Of a stretch of DNA of 64,000 nt, positions 34,153 through 43,437 are shown piece after piece. The stretch comes from Polaribacter sp. NJDZ03. GTDB taxonomy: Bacteria; Bacteroidota; Bacteroidia; Flavobacteriales; Flavobacteriaceae. Every line of letters starts with the position of its first letter. Position 1 is the stretch's first letter. Location of the stretch: assembly GCF_019263805.1 (NCBI RefSeq), contig NZ_CP079195.1:2083501-2147500 (forward strand). The letters run 5' to 3'. The notes below the pieces were generated by a model. That model saw only the letters and a list, made by a program, of their open reading frames with translations, did not search any database and had not been told where the DNA came from. The position numbers were made by a program, and so were the translations under genes.

Positions 34153-35985
34153 TTACCATCCCGGGTTTTGTGGGAATCCAGCGTACAATTCCGTATCATT
34201 CTGAGGAAATGGTAACCAATAATGTTTTTCCTCAAAAACTTTAGTACGTATTATCTCTTCTTGGAAGTTGATTGGTTTTCCAGCAGAATTTCGGTCAAAA
34301 CGGATACCTGTTTTCAAACGATATTTCATTTCTGTACCCAATTTCCAACGTCTTACATCCATCCAGCGGTGATTTTCGTAACTCATTTCTACGGCACGTT
34401 CTCTACGGATCTCATCCATAAATTTGTTTACACTGGTTAAATTCTGTGGTTTAACATTTAAACTACCGTCTGGAACGGCACGTTCACGTATTGCGTTTAC
34501 CGCGTCTACTGCAGACATATTGAATCCAGGTGCTTTTCCGTTTAAGCCATAAGCCATTACAGCAGCCTCTGCATACATCAGGTATACGTCGGTAAGCCTT
34601 ACATGAGATCTCCAACCAAATGCTTCTACATTATCGAACTTATTAAAATTTCTTGGAGACCATTTTCTCATACCATATCCTGTTAGGGAACCAGTATTTT
34701 GATTAGGATTACGGTGTGCTCCATCATTATAAAGTTGGGCATATCGGTGTACTTCATTAGCGCCAGTAGCGGCTCCTATATTGTCAATCAACTGATCACC
34801 ATCTACCACAATCCATTTATTAAAACGAGGATCTCTATTTTTCCAAGGATCTTGAGGATCGAACAAAGGACTATCATCACATGCCAACCCATCTTTCATT
34901 CCAAAATAATTATGGATATAGTTATGGGTAGGGGCTGCACCTGTATCACCTGAACTCATAGCAACATCAGTTAACTGCCATATAGACGGTAAATACTTAG
35001 GATACCAACCTACGTTTCCTGGTTGACTTAAAATAAACTCAGAAGAATAAGGATACTGTCCGTTCTCTGAATAGAACACAGAACCATAATTATCCCAAGG
35101 CACTAATTGATACCTAGGCATTTGTATTACCTGAGCCAAAGCTTCTGCAGCTTTCATACTCAATTCCTTATTATATCCATAGGTACTACTACTACCTTGC
35201 ATTAATGGACTAGCTGCGTATAAAAGATTCTTACCTTTCATAGCCATCGCAGCACCTTTGGTTATACGGAACATATTCTGTCCTCTAGTCTTCGCTCCAG
35301 GAGCCCAAGTTGCATCGTCCCACTCTATAGGAAGTAACGCAATAGCTTTATCAAAGTCTTCATCTATTTTTAATGCTGTTTCAGACCATTCTGCAGGTCT
35401 TGGTAACTGCCAATCATCCTCTAAAACTCTGTCTATATATGGTATAGAACCCCAGAACTTCATAATTTCATGATGAAAAAATGCTCTAAAGAAGTACGAC
35501 TGTCCTAAAATAGCATTCCTTTCTTGTTGCGTAGCATTTACCATTAAGGTCTCTACATTTTCAATAGCTATGTTTGCTTTTCTAATACCTTTCCAGCTAC
35601 TTACCCAAACAGAACTTCTATCAAAAGGATAGTCTGCATTAGTATCTTTTGCATCATTACCACCAGAACCTTTGGCAATCTTAAACATACCTCTTTGATT
35701 TGCCCATTGACCATATTCTCCTTGATCTACTGCAAAATCGAACATCCAAGTACGATTATTAACCGATTCTTCACCATAATAGCCGTAGTACTGCCAGAAA
35801 GCTCCAGCATAATCAACCATCATAGCATACATTTCCTCTACCCAACCTTGAGAATTATTAAAATCTTTAAAGACTTCATTGATACTTAGGTCGGTTTCAA
35901 GTGTTTTATCTAAGTATTCTTCGCAAGAAACAGTAAGTGTTCCTATCAAAAATACGCAGCATATTATTTTAAATATTTTTTTCAT
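34153..35985 (-). CDS. SusD-like glycan-binding lipoprotein (first pair)
   Basis: The 610-residue protein has a lipobox at GTLTVSCEEYLDK, the usual SusD start. The scaffold is clear from ILGQSYFFRAFFHHEIMKFWG, RLTDVYLMYAEAAVMAYG, IRRERAVEMSYENHRWMDVRRW and the terminal LPFPQNDTELYAGFPQNPGW. It partners the SusC 12 bases upstream. Many aromatic residues lie in the variable middle region, as expected for sugar stacking. It corresponds to XusB in the xylan-locus order. Confidence 0.95.
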   Translation of the reverse strand: MKKIFKIICCVFLIGTLTVSCEEYLDKTLETDLSINEVFKDFNNSQGWVEEMYAMMVDYAGAFWQYYGYYGEESVNNRTWMFDFAVDQGEYGQWANQRGMFKIAKGSGGNDAKDTNADYPFDRSSVWVSSWKGIRKANIAIENVETLMVNATQQERNAILGQSYFFRAFFHHEIMKFWGSIPYIDRVLEDDWQLPRPAEWSETALKIDEDFDKAIALLPIEWDDATWAPGAKTRGQNMFRITKGAAMAMKGKNLLYAASPLMQGSSSTYGYNKELSMKAAEALAQVIQMPRYQLVPWDNYGSVFYSENGQYPYSSEFILSQPGNVGWYPKYLPSIWQLTDVAMSSGDTGAAPTHNYIHNYFGMKDGLACDDSPLFDPQDPWKNRDPRFNKWIVVDGDQLIDNIGAATGANEVHRYAQLYNDGAHRNPNQNTGSLTGYGMRKWSPRNFNKFDNVEAFGWRSHVRLTDVYLMYAEAAVMAYGLNGKAPGFNMSAVDAVNAIRERAVPDGSLNVKPQNLTSVNKFMDEIRRERAVEMSYENHRWMDVRRWKLGTEMKYRLKTGIRFDRNSAGKPINFQEEIIRTKVFEEKHYWLPFPQNDTELYAGFPQNPGW

Positions 35986-35996
35986 TGTTATCGCTC

Positions 35997-38900
35997 TTAA
36001 AAGTTAATATTTACCCCTAGGTTAATTCTCCTAAACGAAGGATAACTACCCCTAAAATTACCATCTTCATTGCTCAATCTATCATCTGGAAGCTTTGACC
36101 AGAAAGCCAAATTGTTTCCGTTTAGGAACAACCTATAGCTGCTACCTTCTTTGGAATCAAAAGTATATGCAAATTCCATATTTTGTAATTTGATAAATGA
36201 TGCATCATACCATTGTCTATAAGAATCTGTACTGTGTTGTGTGTTATTAAATCCACTAAGAACATGTTCTCCATCAGGATTATCTTTGCTCCAATAGTCT
36301 GAAAGAAAATCAAAGTATAAGTGAGATTCACCAACAAATGTTCTGTCTTGATATGATTTGGTAGCATTGTTAACCCCATAAAACTGAACACTAAAACTAA
36401 ATTTCTTGTAATTAGCACCAAAGCTTAAGTTAAAAGTATTTAGAGGACGTTCTGTATATCCAAAAGGTACTTGGTCATAATCTCCACTTACAAAACCATC
36501 CATGTTCCAATCCTGCTCATCATAGAAACCAGGTCTACGTGCACTTTGGTTACTCTCTTGAGGATACGAACCATATACATCATCCCAATTCTCTAATAGA
36601 TCTCCCCTTATTAATTCACGCGGTTGACCTATAGAAAATCCTGCCTCTTTTTGATATGAAGGTCTAAGTTTAGGATCTTCCTTATAAATTATCTCATCCT
36701 TGGTATAAGTGTAGGCAAAATTTCCATTAACACTCCAATTCTCTGTAAGTTGTTGATTATAATTAAGAACCATCTCCAAACCTTTTACAGTCGTTTTACC
36801 TAAGTTAACATCTGGCGGCTGAAAACCAAAAAAACTAGGAACACTACGGTCATTAGCAGGGATAACAATATTATCACGATCCTCCTTAAAGAAATCCACA
36901 TCTAAGGTAAACATATTATTTAATGCAGCTAATTCAAAACCAATATTGGCTTTCGTTGAGGTCTCCCATTGCAAATTAGGGTTTCCGATTATAGCTTCTT
37001 TATAAAAAGTATAAGGAGATTTATCCCATTTGTTACTATTGTTCAAAAAAGCACTTCCTCCACTTCCCCACTGAGAAACATAACCCCATCTACCACCTGA
37101 AGAATCATCACCTACAACACCGTAAGAACCACGAATCTTAAGTTTGTTTAACCAACTTTCTGTTCCGCTCATAAAATTCTCATTAGTTACCATCCAACCT
37201 AGTGCTACAGAAGGAAAAAGATCGAACCTAAAACCTGGTCCGTATTTCTCCGATCCGTTATAAGCTCCATTCACATCAATAAAGTAACGACTATCATAAT
37301 TATAGGTAGCTCTGGCCACCCAATCTTCCCTATATCTTGGAAATTCATTACCTATAGCATACTCTTCTCTATTCATTAAAGCTAACAGACCTACGGTATG
37401 TTTGTCTCCAAAAACACGATCATAATTTAAAGAAAGCTGATAAAATAAACGTCTACTAGAATTATTATCATTAATTGTCAACCCGTTTCTAGACCATGGT
37501 TGAACCACATAATCAAATTGATTTTCACCTGAAGGTGTCACATAATAAAAGGTTCCATCATCATTATAAATCTTAAAAACCACATTATCATCTGCATCAA
37601 CTTTAGGATCATCAATCCCCTCATTACCTCTAAAGTTGTTATCAAATGATAATGAACCTCTTAAACTTAAACCTTCTGTAATAAAATCTAATTTTTGTTG
37701 TAGGATAAAATCTGTATTTACCTGTACCCTATGTTCATTGACATCACTTCTTGCTGTTAAAGAAACCGCAGGGTTAAGAACATCATATCTGTTAGGATCT
37801 GCACGCCCATAAGAACCATCAGGATATAAAGGATAAAACAAATCTGGCGACAATTCATAAATACTATTATTAAGTAATGATCTATCAACACTTGTACCTC
37901 CTTGAACTCCATAATAACCAGAAAGGTTTACAGAAAGACGAGTAGATTTTGTTATGTCAAAATCTATATTACTTCTAAAGTTAAAACGATTGTAAGAAAA
38001 CTCTGTAGTATAACCTCTTCCAGTATCAAAGGCATTTGCGTCATAAATATCCCCTACGTGGTTATAGTTAATTGCTCCAAAATATTTTACAGTTTCAGTA
38101 CCACCTCTAATAGAAAGATCTACCTTATAATCCATGGCGAAATCCTTTTGAGTTGTTTTTATCCAATCTACATTTGGATACACATACTGATCAGTATCAT
38201 TAATTGGATTTCTATATCTATCTGCAATCGACTCAGGTACATAAAATTTCCAAGCTCCCTCATTAGCAGGTACAGAACGCTCAATAGACTCATTGGCAAC
38301 TTTTATACCATTATAAGAATCGTATTTTCCTGGTAATTTAGATGGCTTTTTCAAAGTAGAACTAGCCGTTAAAGAAAGTTGAGCCTTACCAATTTTACCA
38401 CGTTTTGTAGTAATAAGAATAACCCCATTAGCTCCTTTTACACCAAATACAGCAGTAGCAGAAGCATCTTTTAATACAGAGATACTCTCCACATCATTGG
38501 CATTTACATCGTTCATACTACGCTCTATACCATCTACCAAAATAAGTGGTTGCCCACTTCCGTTCCAACTACTCTTTCCACGAATAAAAATATCTGGAGA
38601 CTCTTCTCCTGGACGACCAGTAGAAGATACAGTGGTAACACCTGGTAAACGCCCTGTAAGTGCTTGCCCTACAGTAGATACACCACCAGACTTTAACAGT
38701 TTATCTCCTGAGACTTGCACGATAGAACCTACCACACTTTCTTTCTTTTGTTTACCGTAACCGACAATTACAATTTCATCTAGACTAGCTACATCTTCCA
38801 TTAGCTCTACACTAATTGTAGTTGTACCTTTTACAGGTATTTCTAAAGTTTTAAATCCTAGATAAGAAAACACTAACGTTTTAGTACCCGTCGTTAATTG

Positions 38901-39116
38901 AATAGAATAGTTTCCGTCAAAATCTGTTGTTGTTCCCCTAGTCGTTCCTTTTTGCACTACACTTACTCCTGGTAAGGTTAGTCCGCTTAGATCTGTGACA
39001 ACACCCGTAATCTTTTCCTGTGCTTGCACATTAACAGCTGTAAAACTGCAGAAAACAAGTGCGAGTAACAACATAAATCCCGAAACTGGTTTCTCGTTTT
39101 TTAGTTTTTGCTTCAT
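35997..39116 (-). CDS. SusC-like TonB-dependent transporter (first pair)
   Basis: The 1039-residue protein has a signal peptide (about 1-32, NVQAQE). A CarboxypepD_reg-like domain at about 35-110 follows (KITGVVTDLSGLTLPGVSVV, then TTTDFDGNYSIQL). The TonB-box/plug region has LDEIVIVGYGKQKKESVVGS and PLILVDGIERSMNDVNANDV, and the 22-strand barrel ends RRINLGVNINF. It imports xylo-oligosaccharides in this context, which is inferred. It is the first gene of the operon. About 130-170 bases upstream lies a 21-base-spaced direct repeat that may bind the regulator, and a decayed copy of a SusC start lies further upstream. Confidence 0.96.
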   Translation of the reverse strand: MKQKLKNEKPVSGFMLLLALVFCSFTAVNVQAQEKITGVVTDLSGLTLPGVSVVQKGTTRGTTTDFDGNYSIQLTTGTKTLVFSYLGFKTLEIPVKGTTTISVELMEDVASLDEIVIVGYGKQKKESVVGSIVQVSGDKLLKSGGVSTVGQALTGRLPGVTTVSSTGRPGEESPDIFIRGKSSWNGSGQPLILVDGIERSMNDVNANDVESISVLKDASATAVFGVKGANGVILITTKRGKIGKAQLSLTASSTLKKPSKLPGKYDSYNGIKVANESIERSVPANEGAWKFYVPESIADRYRNPINDTDQYVYPNVDWIKTTQKDFAMDYKVDLSIRGGTETVKYFGAINYNHVGDIYDANAFDTGRGYTTEFSYNRFNFRSNIDFDITKSTRLSVNLSGYYGVQGGTSVDRSLLNNSIYELSPDLFYPLYPDGSYGRADPNRYDVLNPAVSLTARSDVNEHRVQVNTDFILQQKLDFITEGLSLRGSLSFDNNFRGNEGIDDPKVDADDNVVFKIYNDDGTFYYVTPSGENQFDYVVQPWSRNGLTINDNNSSRRLFYQLSLNYDRVFGDKHTVGLLALMNREEYAIGNEFPRYREDWVARATYNYDSRYFIDVNGAYNGSEKYGPGFRFDLFPSVALGWMVTNENFMSGTESWLNKLKIRGSYGVVGDDSSGGRWGYVSQWGSGGSAFLNNSNKWDKSPYTFYKEAIIGNPNLQWETSTKANIGFELAALNNMFTLDVDFFKEDRDNIVIPANDRSVPSFFGFQPPDVNLGKTTVKGLEMVLNYNQQLTENWSVNGNFAYTYTKDEIIYKEDPKLRPSYQKEAGFSIGQPRELIRGDLLENWDDVYGSYPQESNQSARRPGFYDEQDWNMDGFVSGDYDQVPFGYTERPLNTFNLSFGANYKKFSFSVQFYGVNNATKSYQDRTFVGESHLYFDFLSDYWSKDNPDGEHVLSGFNNTQHSTDSYRQWYDASFIKLQNMEFAYTFDSKEGSSYRLFLNGNNLAFWSKLPDDRLSNEDGNFRGSYPSFRRINLGVNINF

Positions 39117-39245
39117 TTTTTGTTTTAAATTTAATTATAATTTGAATCGATTGAAATAAGAATCTAGAAAAGAAACTTATAATAACATGCACAATTTTAC
39201 AAAACTTTAACACTTAAGTTATACTGTAATATAGTGATCGTTTTA

Positions 39246-39277
39246 AAATTTTACCCTTTTTATATAGAAAATTACCC
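39246..39277. promoter_or_regulatory. Direct repeat with 21-base spacing upstream of susC
   Basis: AAATTTTACCC (39246-39256) and GAAAATTACCC (39267-39277) are aligned 21 bases apart, two helical turns. Such direct repeats are the usual targets of hybrid two-component/AraC or other activators of SusC operons. A related ATTACCCC word occurs at 40129-40136 and upstream of exbB at 44260-44267. Confidence 0.4.
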
Positions 39278-39375
39278 CTAATATTTGTTACAAAACTACT
39301 ATTTTTATAACAAATATTACATATTTAGTAATTTAAACCTATATTTTAATATTATCTGCAATATAAACAGACACA

Positions 39376-39624
39376 AAGTAAGAATACCATCAAAACCCGT
39401 TACTACACTATTTCTACTACCTTGTTGTAGAATATTAGTACCAATAGCTGGTATACTCGTTTATGCCTCGGTTACGAAACCTTTAACAGTAACAGTCTTC
39501 TGAGGATTCTCATTGGCCCAAATAGTAAAATGGGACATAAAATGAGTAATACAAAGAGCCCCGTTTTACTGCACAAATTAAAACCGAAAAAGGGCTGTTT
39601 TGCATAAAGGATTTGTTTTGTCAT
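39376..39624 (-). pseudogene. Decayed SusC N-terminus
   Basis: From an ATG at 39624 the minus strand reads a signal-peptide-like start (MTKQILYAKQPFFGFNLC, then GLFVLLILCPILLFG). After a one-base frame change it reads ANENPQKTVTVKGFVTEA, stop, TSIPAIGTNILQQGSRN, then SVVTGFDGILTL. That is the CarboxypepD_reg-like domain of a SusC protein with one frameshift, one stop and no plug or barrel after it. It lies 260 bases upstream of the intact susC in the same orientation. It appears to be the remnant of an older or duplicated transporter gene. Confidence 0.75.
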
Positions 39625-39639
39625 ACATTTAAATCTTTT

Positions 39640-40560
39640 TTTAATAACTTATATCTATAAGTTTTGGTTGATACTTGTTTTAACCGGCCAATTTTACTCT
39701 TTTAGTAACTCTACTTAACATGGCCTAAATCTAACTAATACATAATTTCATTGTTTTTACTTCATACCATTATATTAACCGCTCTTTTTAAAAACGCACT
39801 GTTATTCATCTAGTTATAGTACGTTGCTAAGCCGTCCTCAATGTTAAAGAAATCTTAAAGAAATAATAAATAAAATTAAAGCATCTAATGTAATTAATGT
39901 TGCATTAACCTGTATTTACTACGTTTGTGCAGTATAAATTACAAAAGGTGCAACATATAAAATGATCTAAGTTATTTTTAAAATTTGATAAAAAGATTAA
40001 GTTTATACGGACCAAAATAACAATTCAAATTCTAAGACAACCCTTTGAAAACTAGTAACAAGACATTAAAAATAGCCTAAGACAACTAATAATACTGCTT
40101 TCTTTTATATCTATATATAAGTATAAAAATTACCCCAAATTGAGTGCATTAAACAGTAAATATTAGAAATATGGCTAAAAAAACGCACTGTTAAAATTTT
40201 GTTGAAATAACTTAATAAGTGTAAATGCTAAGGCAGTAAATCTTTGTTTATATTATTAGAAAGGTATTTAATTTAAGCTATTTTGGAAACAATAAATAAC
40301 AAATCAAGACTAGAATCAATCAAAAATAAAATTTAGGAAGAATGTTATCGTTAAAATAAAAGAAGTAATCTTAAATCTATACTATTTATAACATTAGTAT
40401 CTTTTGCTGATAGCTTAAAATTTGTTCTCTACCAGGTTAAATTAATATAATAAAAGATAAAATACCAACATATAAACAAGCTTTAATGTGAAATTTCACA
40501 AACTCTTATGTGCAATATTAAAACTAATTGAAAGCCCCAAAATTGAGGTATTATTAATTT
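39640..40560. other. Long non-coding stretch, gene graveyard
   Basis: No intact gene is visible in either direction. The 14-base word AAAACGCACTGTTA occurs at 39791-39804 and 40180-40193 in the same orientation. Both may be debris of a lost mobile element, but no open frame supports it. An ATTACCCC word lies at 40129-40136. Confidence 0.4.
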
Positions 40561-40607
40561 TTATATTCATTCAAAAAAATTTTAATAGTACTTAGAAATT
40601 TTCTTTT

Positions 40608-41078
40608 ATGATCCTAATTTTTGTAACAAGCTACCTAATACCTTTATTATTGATCATATTAATTAAAAAATTTAACTTTATAAAATTTTTAACGTAGAAA
40701 GCATTTAGAAATAAAAAACACTAATTGCTGTGGTTTCTAATTATTAACTAATATCTTATATAAAACGACAAAATTATCAGATCTAGCAATCTTTATTATA
40801 CAATCACATTGGGTTTGTCATTATATATTTAATATTTTCTTTTAAGGTAAAAAGAGAACATTTTAACTTCTTTAGGGATCTTTACAGACTTATTTTTTAC
40901 ACTTCCCATATCATATCATCAGAATTTAATAGAAGTAATTATATCGGCCTTAATACTATCTGGTATCCTATTTAGTGTAAGATTACAGTTAAAAAACCAT
41001 ACATTAAAAGAAGCTTATTTAAGTATTGTAAGGTTTATTTACATCAAAGTATTGTATACTACTTCTTATAAAAGATAA
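40608..41078 (+). pseudogene. Decayed polytopic membrane protein gene (flavobacterial PAP2-like family)
   Basis: The plus strand reads MILIFVTSYLIPLLLIILIKK, then FNVES, then two stops. After a frame change it reads LYYTITLGLSLYI, stop, YFLLR, stop, KENILTSLGIFTDLFF and LIEVIISALILSGILFSVRL, with QLKNHTLKEAYLSIVRF near the end. The order matches a small flavobacterial membrane protein family related to PAP2 phosphatases, in which a SRLxLxAHxxxQxYxGF-type segment closes the protein. At least four stops and one frameshift are present. Its last bases overlap the end of the convergent outer membrane protein gene. Confidence 0.65.
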
Positions 41079-41743
41079 AAAGTTAGTCCAAATTTTAATA
41101 TTTTAGTATTTATAACTTCTCCGCTTATAGTACTATTTTTAAAAACTGGTGTTAAACCATAGTAAAGGTTTATATTAAACTCATCATAACCTGTAGAAAG
41201 TGTTAAGCCGTACTGCAATTTATTATAACTAGAAACATTCTTGAATTTAAAAGTATTATTGCTATCATTATCAAATTGAAATCTATTAGCAAAGTTGTAA
41301 GAGAATTTAATACCACCATACACCCTCCAAAAACTATATTTAGTCGCTGTAGAAGTTCTCCATCTAAATTCTAATGGAAACTCTAAGTTATGTGATTTAA
41401 ACAAATTAGCACTAATACTAGCATCACTACTAAAAGTAGTTGTGTTATTTATTTCTTCTACTTTAAGCTCATGATTAAAAAAATCAAATCCATACCCTAC
41501 TCCTGCTGCTACAGATATACTACCCTGTTTATTTAGAATTACATCTTTCATAAACCCAATAGAAAGTCCATAGGAAAAATTACTTTTAGATATTTCTTGT
41601 GGTTGATCTACAAATTGTGCGTAAGAAACTCCAATATAAATTTGATCTTCTGCATATCTGTCACCTAGATTTAAGGAGTCTTTCTGGGCAAAAGCTCCAA
41701 ATACATTAATTAATATTAAAAGGAGAGTTAAAACTGTTTTCAT
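41066..41743 (-). CDS. Outer membrane beta-barrel protein (PorT-like)
   Basis: I place the start at 41743, where a normal signal peptide begins (MKTVLTLLLILINVFGAFAQ). An upstream in-frame ATG at 41812 would add a lysine/aromatic-rich, unlikely leader. The mature part of about 205 residues alternates polar and hydrophobic residues (YIGVSYAQFVDQP, SYGLSIGFMKDVI, YGLTLSTGYDEFNINLYYGL) and ends KFGLTFYLL, the typical terminal strand of a beta-barrel. No specific function can be assigned. Confidence 0.7.
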   Translation of the reverse strand: MKTVLTLLLILINVFGAFAQKDSLNLGDRYAEDQIYIGVSYAQFVDQPQEISKSNFSYGLSIGFMKDVILNKQGSISVAAGVGYGFDFFNHELKVEEINNTTTFSSDASISANLFKSHNLEFPLEFRWRTSTATKYSFWRVYGGIKFSYNFANRFQFDNDSNNTFKFKNVSSYNKLQYGLTLSTGYDEFNINLYYGLTPVFKNSTISGEVINTKILKFGLTFYLL

Positions 41744-41816
41744 ATATAAATTTAACGAATTATAAATATAGAATATTTCATTAATACATTTTAATTTAAA
41801 AAAAAAAAACATAAAA

Positions 41817-41844
41817 AAAAGGATAATCCATTGAATTATCCTTT
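41817..41844 (-). terminator. Terminator of the exbB-exbD operon
   Basis: AAAAGGATAAT pairs with ATTATCCTTTT across a seven-base loop. A T-rich run follows on the minus strand. It lies about 25 bases past the stop of the last ExbD gene. Confidence 0.85.
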
Positions 41845-41868
41845 TCCTTAAAAATTATATTATATAGA

Positions 41869-42330
41869 TTACTCAGTCTTTTTAGAAGCAGAATAACTAA
41901 TTTTAAGAGCATTTACGTCTCTTAATTTTAATCTAATGTCTGTAATTGTACCAACACTAGATTCTGTATCTGCCTTAATAGAAGTTGTCATAAATGGAAC
42001 TTCTGCTTCAGAGACTTTAGATCTTGCATTTATTATAAATGCAGGAACTTCATCCGCAGTAGCAATTTTATCATTCAATTGAATTCTATTAAAACTCGTA
42101 CCATATTTAGCATCCTTTGCTTTACCAACATAAATTGTTGTTACCAAACTTTTATGCTCTAATTTCTTTACTTCTGTTGCCGAAGGTAACCTTGGAGCAT
42201 CAATCTGTAAAGAAGTTTCTCTCATGGTAGTAGTTACCATGAAAAAGAATAACAACATAAATACAATATCAGGTAAAGCTGCAGTATTTACTCCTGGCAT
42301 TCCTTTCTTCTTTTTTCTAAATTTAGACAT
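41869..42330 (-). CDS. exbD: ExbD/TolR-type biopolymer transport protein
   Basis: The 153-residue protein has one TM segment (PDIVFMLLFFFMVTTTM, about 20-36) with the conserved proton-path Asp22 at its start. A periplasmic domain that ends DVNALKISYSASKKTE follows. With ExbB it converts proton flow into work for TonB, which SusC transporters need. It is the last gene of a four-gene operon, 19 bases after the other ExbD. Confidence 0.92.
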   Translation of the reverse strand: MSKFRKKKKGMPGVNTAALPDIVFMLLFFFMVTTTMRETSLQIDAPRLPSATEVKKLEHKSLVTTIYVGKAKDAKYGTSFNRIQLNDKIATADEVPAFIINARSKVSEAEVPFMTTSIKADTESSVGTITDIRLKLRDVNALKISYSASKKTE

Positions 42331-42348
42331 ACTGTTAAATTTTAAAAA

Positions 42349-42969
42349 TTAATTTGTAGGTTCTTGATCTGAAATAATCTGAGGATAAGCTGTTTTAATA
42401 AATTCAACTCTATTCTTCAAATTTTCATTAGTCCTATCATCCTTATAAGCTTCTTCAAGTTCTTCAAAAGGGATTTTGTATTTCTCAACACTTAATCTAT
42501 TTCTTAAAAAACTATAAGCTTTTAACAATTCATCTTGAACAGTTAAATAAGTTCCATACTCTGTTAATCTATCACTCTGTACCGATATAATTGCTTTGTT
42601 AGGGTGATCTGAAGAATCATCACTTCTTTCACCTTTACAATAAGCACATGGTCCACTAGCAACACCATTTTCAACTTTACCTTCACCTCCACCATTGTCT
42701 ACAAAAGCAATAGCAGCTTCTTTTAGGTCTTTAATATCCATTCTTTCGCCTTCAACTAAAAGCTCATTATTTCTATTAATGTTTACCTCAAAAATGTTTT
42801 TTTCTTTAATAACAGGTGGTACATAATCTGCTGGTGGTTTTTCAGAAAGTTTTTTGGAAACTCCTGAATCCACATTCATGGTTGTTGTTACTAAGAAAAA
42901 GATTAACAGCAAGAAGGCAATATCTGCCATAGAACCTGCATTAATTTCTGGATTCTCTCTTCTTGCCAT
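42349..42969 (-). CDS. exbD: ExbD/TolR-type protein, longer form with CxxC insert
   Basis: The 206-residue protein has a TM segment SMADIAFLLLIFFLVTTTMN with the conserved Asp. The periplasmic region is larger than usual and includes GPCAYCKGERSDD, a CxxC pair, then HPNKAIISVQSDRLTEYGTYL. The CxxC may bind metal or form a disulfide. It lies five bases after the small membrane protein gene and 19 bases before the shorter ExbD. Two different ExbD proteins in one operon are common in this group and may form a hetero-complex. Confidence 0.9.
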   Translation of the reverse strand: MARRENPEINAGSMADIAFLLLIFFLVTTTMNVDSGVSKKLSEKPPADYVPPVIKEKNIFEVNINRNNELLVEGERMDIKDLKEAAIAFVDNGGGEGKVENGVASGPCAYCKGERSDDSSDHPNKAIISVQSDRLTEYGTYLTVQDELLKAYSFLRNRLSVEKYKIPFEELEEAYKDDRTNENLKNRVEFIKTAYPQIISDQEPTN

Positions 42970-42973
42970 ATTA

Positions 42974-43429
42974 TTATGATTTTATTAATCCTTTTACTAA
43001 ATCGTATACAAAGAACAAACTAGCTACTAGGCCTAGACAAACGCTATACCATATACCTGTTCCTACCCATTGGTTACTAGAAGTACCTGCTTCTCCACCT
43101 TCTAGTACTTTTCCTTGTGTATCAAGCACAGCACTACTATCTGCTAAAAAGTAAGCAAAAACTAATACTACACCTAAAGCAGCAACTCCTACTAAAGTCT
43201 TTTTCAAATTTTCTGGATTTGTAAAAAGGCTAAATAAAGATAGCAACAATGTTGTACCTACTGCAAAGTAAAGTAATATAGTAGAAAATGTCACTATACT
43301 ACCAACAGAACCACTTAAGGCTGCTGTGTCTCCCTCATCACTCATAAAGATGTTGATAAAGAGAAAGGCTCCAATTACAGCTATTACAGCTATAAATATG
43401 TTTAAAATTTTTGATAAATTATTTTTCAT
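42974..43429 (-). CDS. Small membrane protein of the exb operon
   Basis: The 151-residue protein has about four hydrophobic segments (ILNIFIAVIAVIGAFLFINIF, VTFSTILLYFAVGTTLLLSLF, GVAALGVVLVFAYFLA, WYSVCLGLVASLFFVYDLV; each is 21 residues or fewer). A conserved-looking soluble loop AVLDTQGKVLEGGEAG lies between the last two. I do not recognise a named domain. It sits between exbB and exbD with spacings of eight and four bases and so is probably part of the energising complex. Confidence 0.7.
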   Translation of the reverse strand: MKNNLSKILNIFIAVIAVIGAFLFINIFMSDEGDTAALSGSVGSIVTFSTILLYFAVGTTLLLSLFSLFTNPENLKKTLVGVAALGVVLVFAYFLADSSAVLDTQGKVLEGGEAGTSSNQWVGTGIWYSVCLGLVASLFFVYDLVKGLIKS

Positions 43430-43437
43430 AATGTATC

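Noticed and set aside
37902..38336. A 144-codon plus-strand frame opposite susC
   Set aside because: It lies entirely inside the intact susC and has the Ile/Ser-rich composition of a shadow frame.
41744..41812. ATG at 41812 as start of the outer membrane protein
   Set aside because: It would place 23 Phe/Lys/Tyr-rich residues before a perfect signal peptide.
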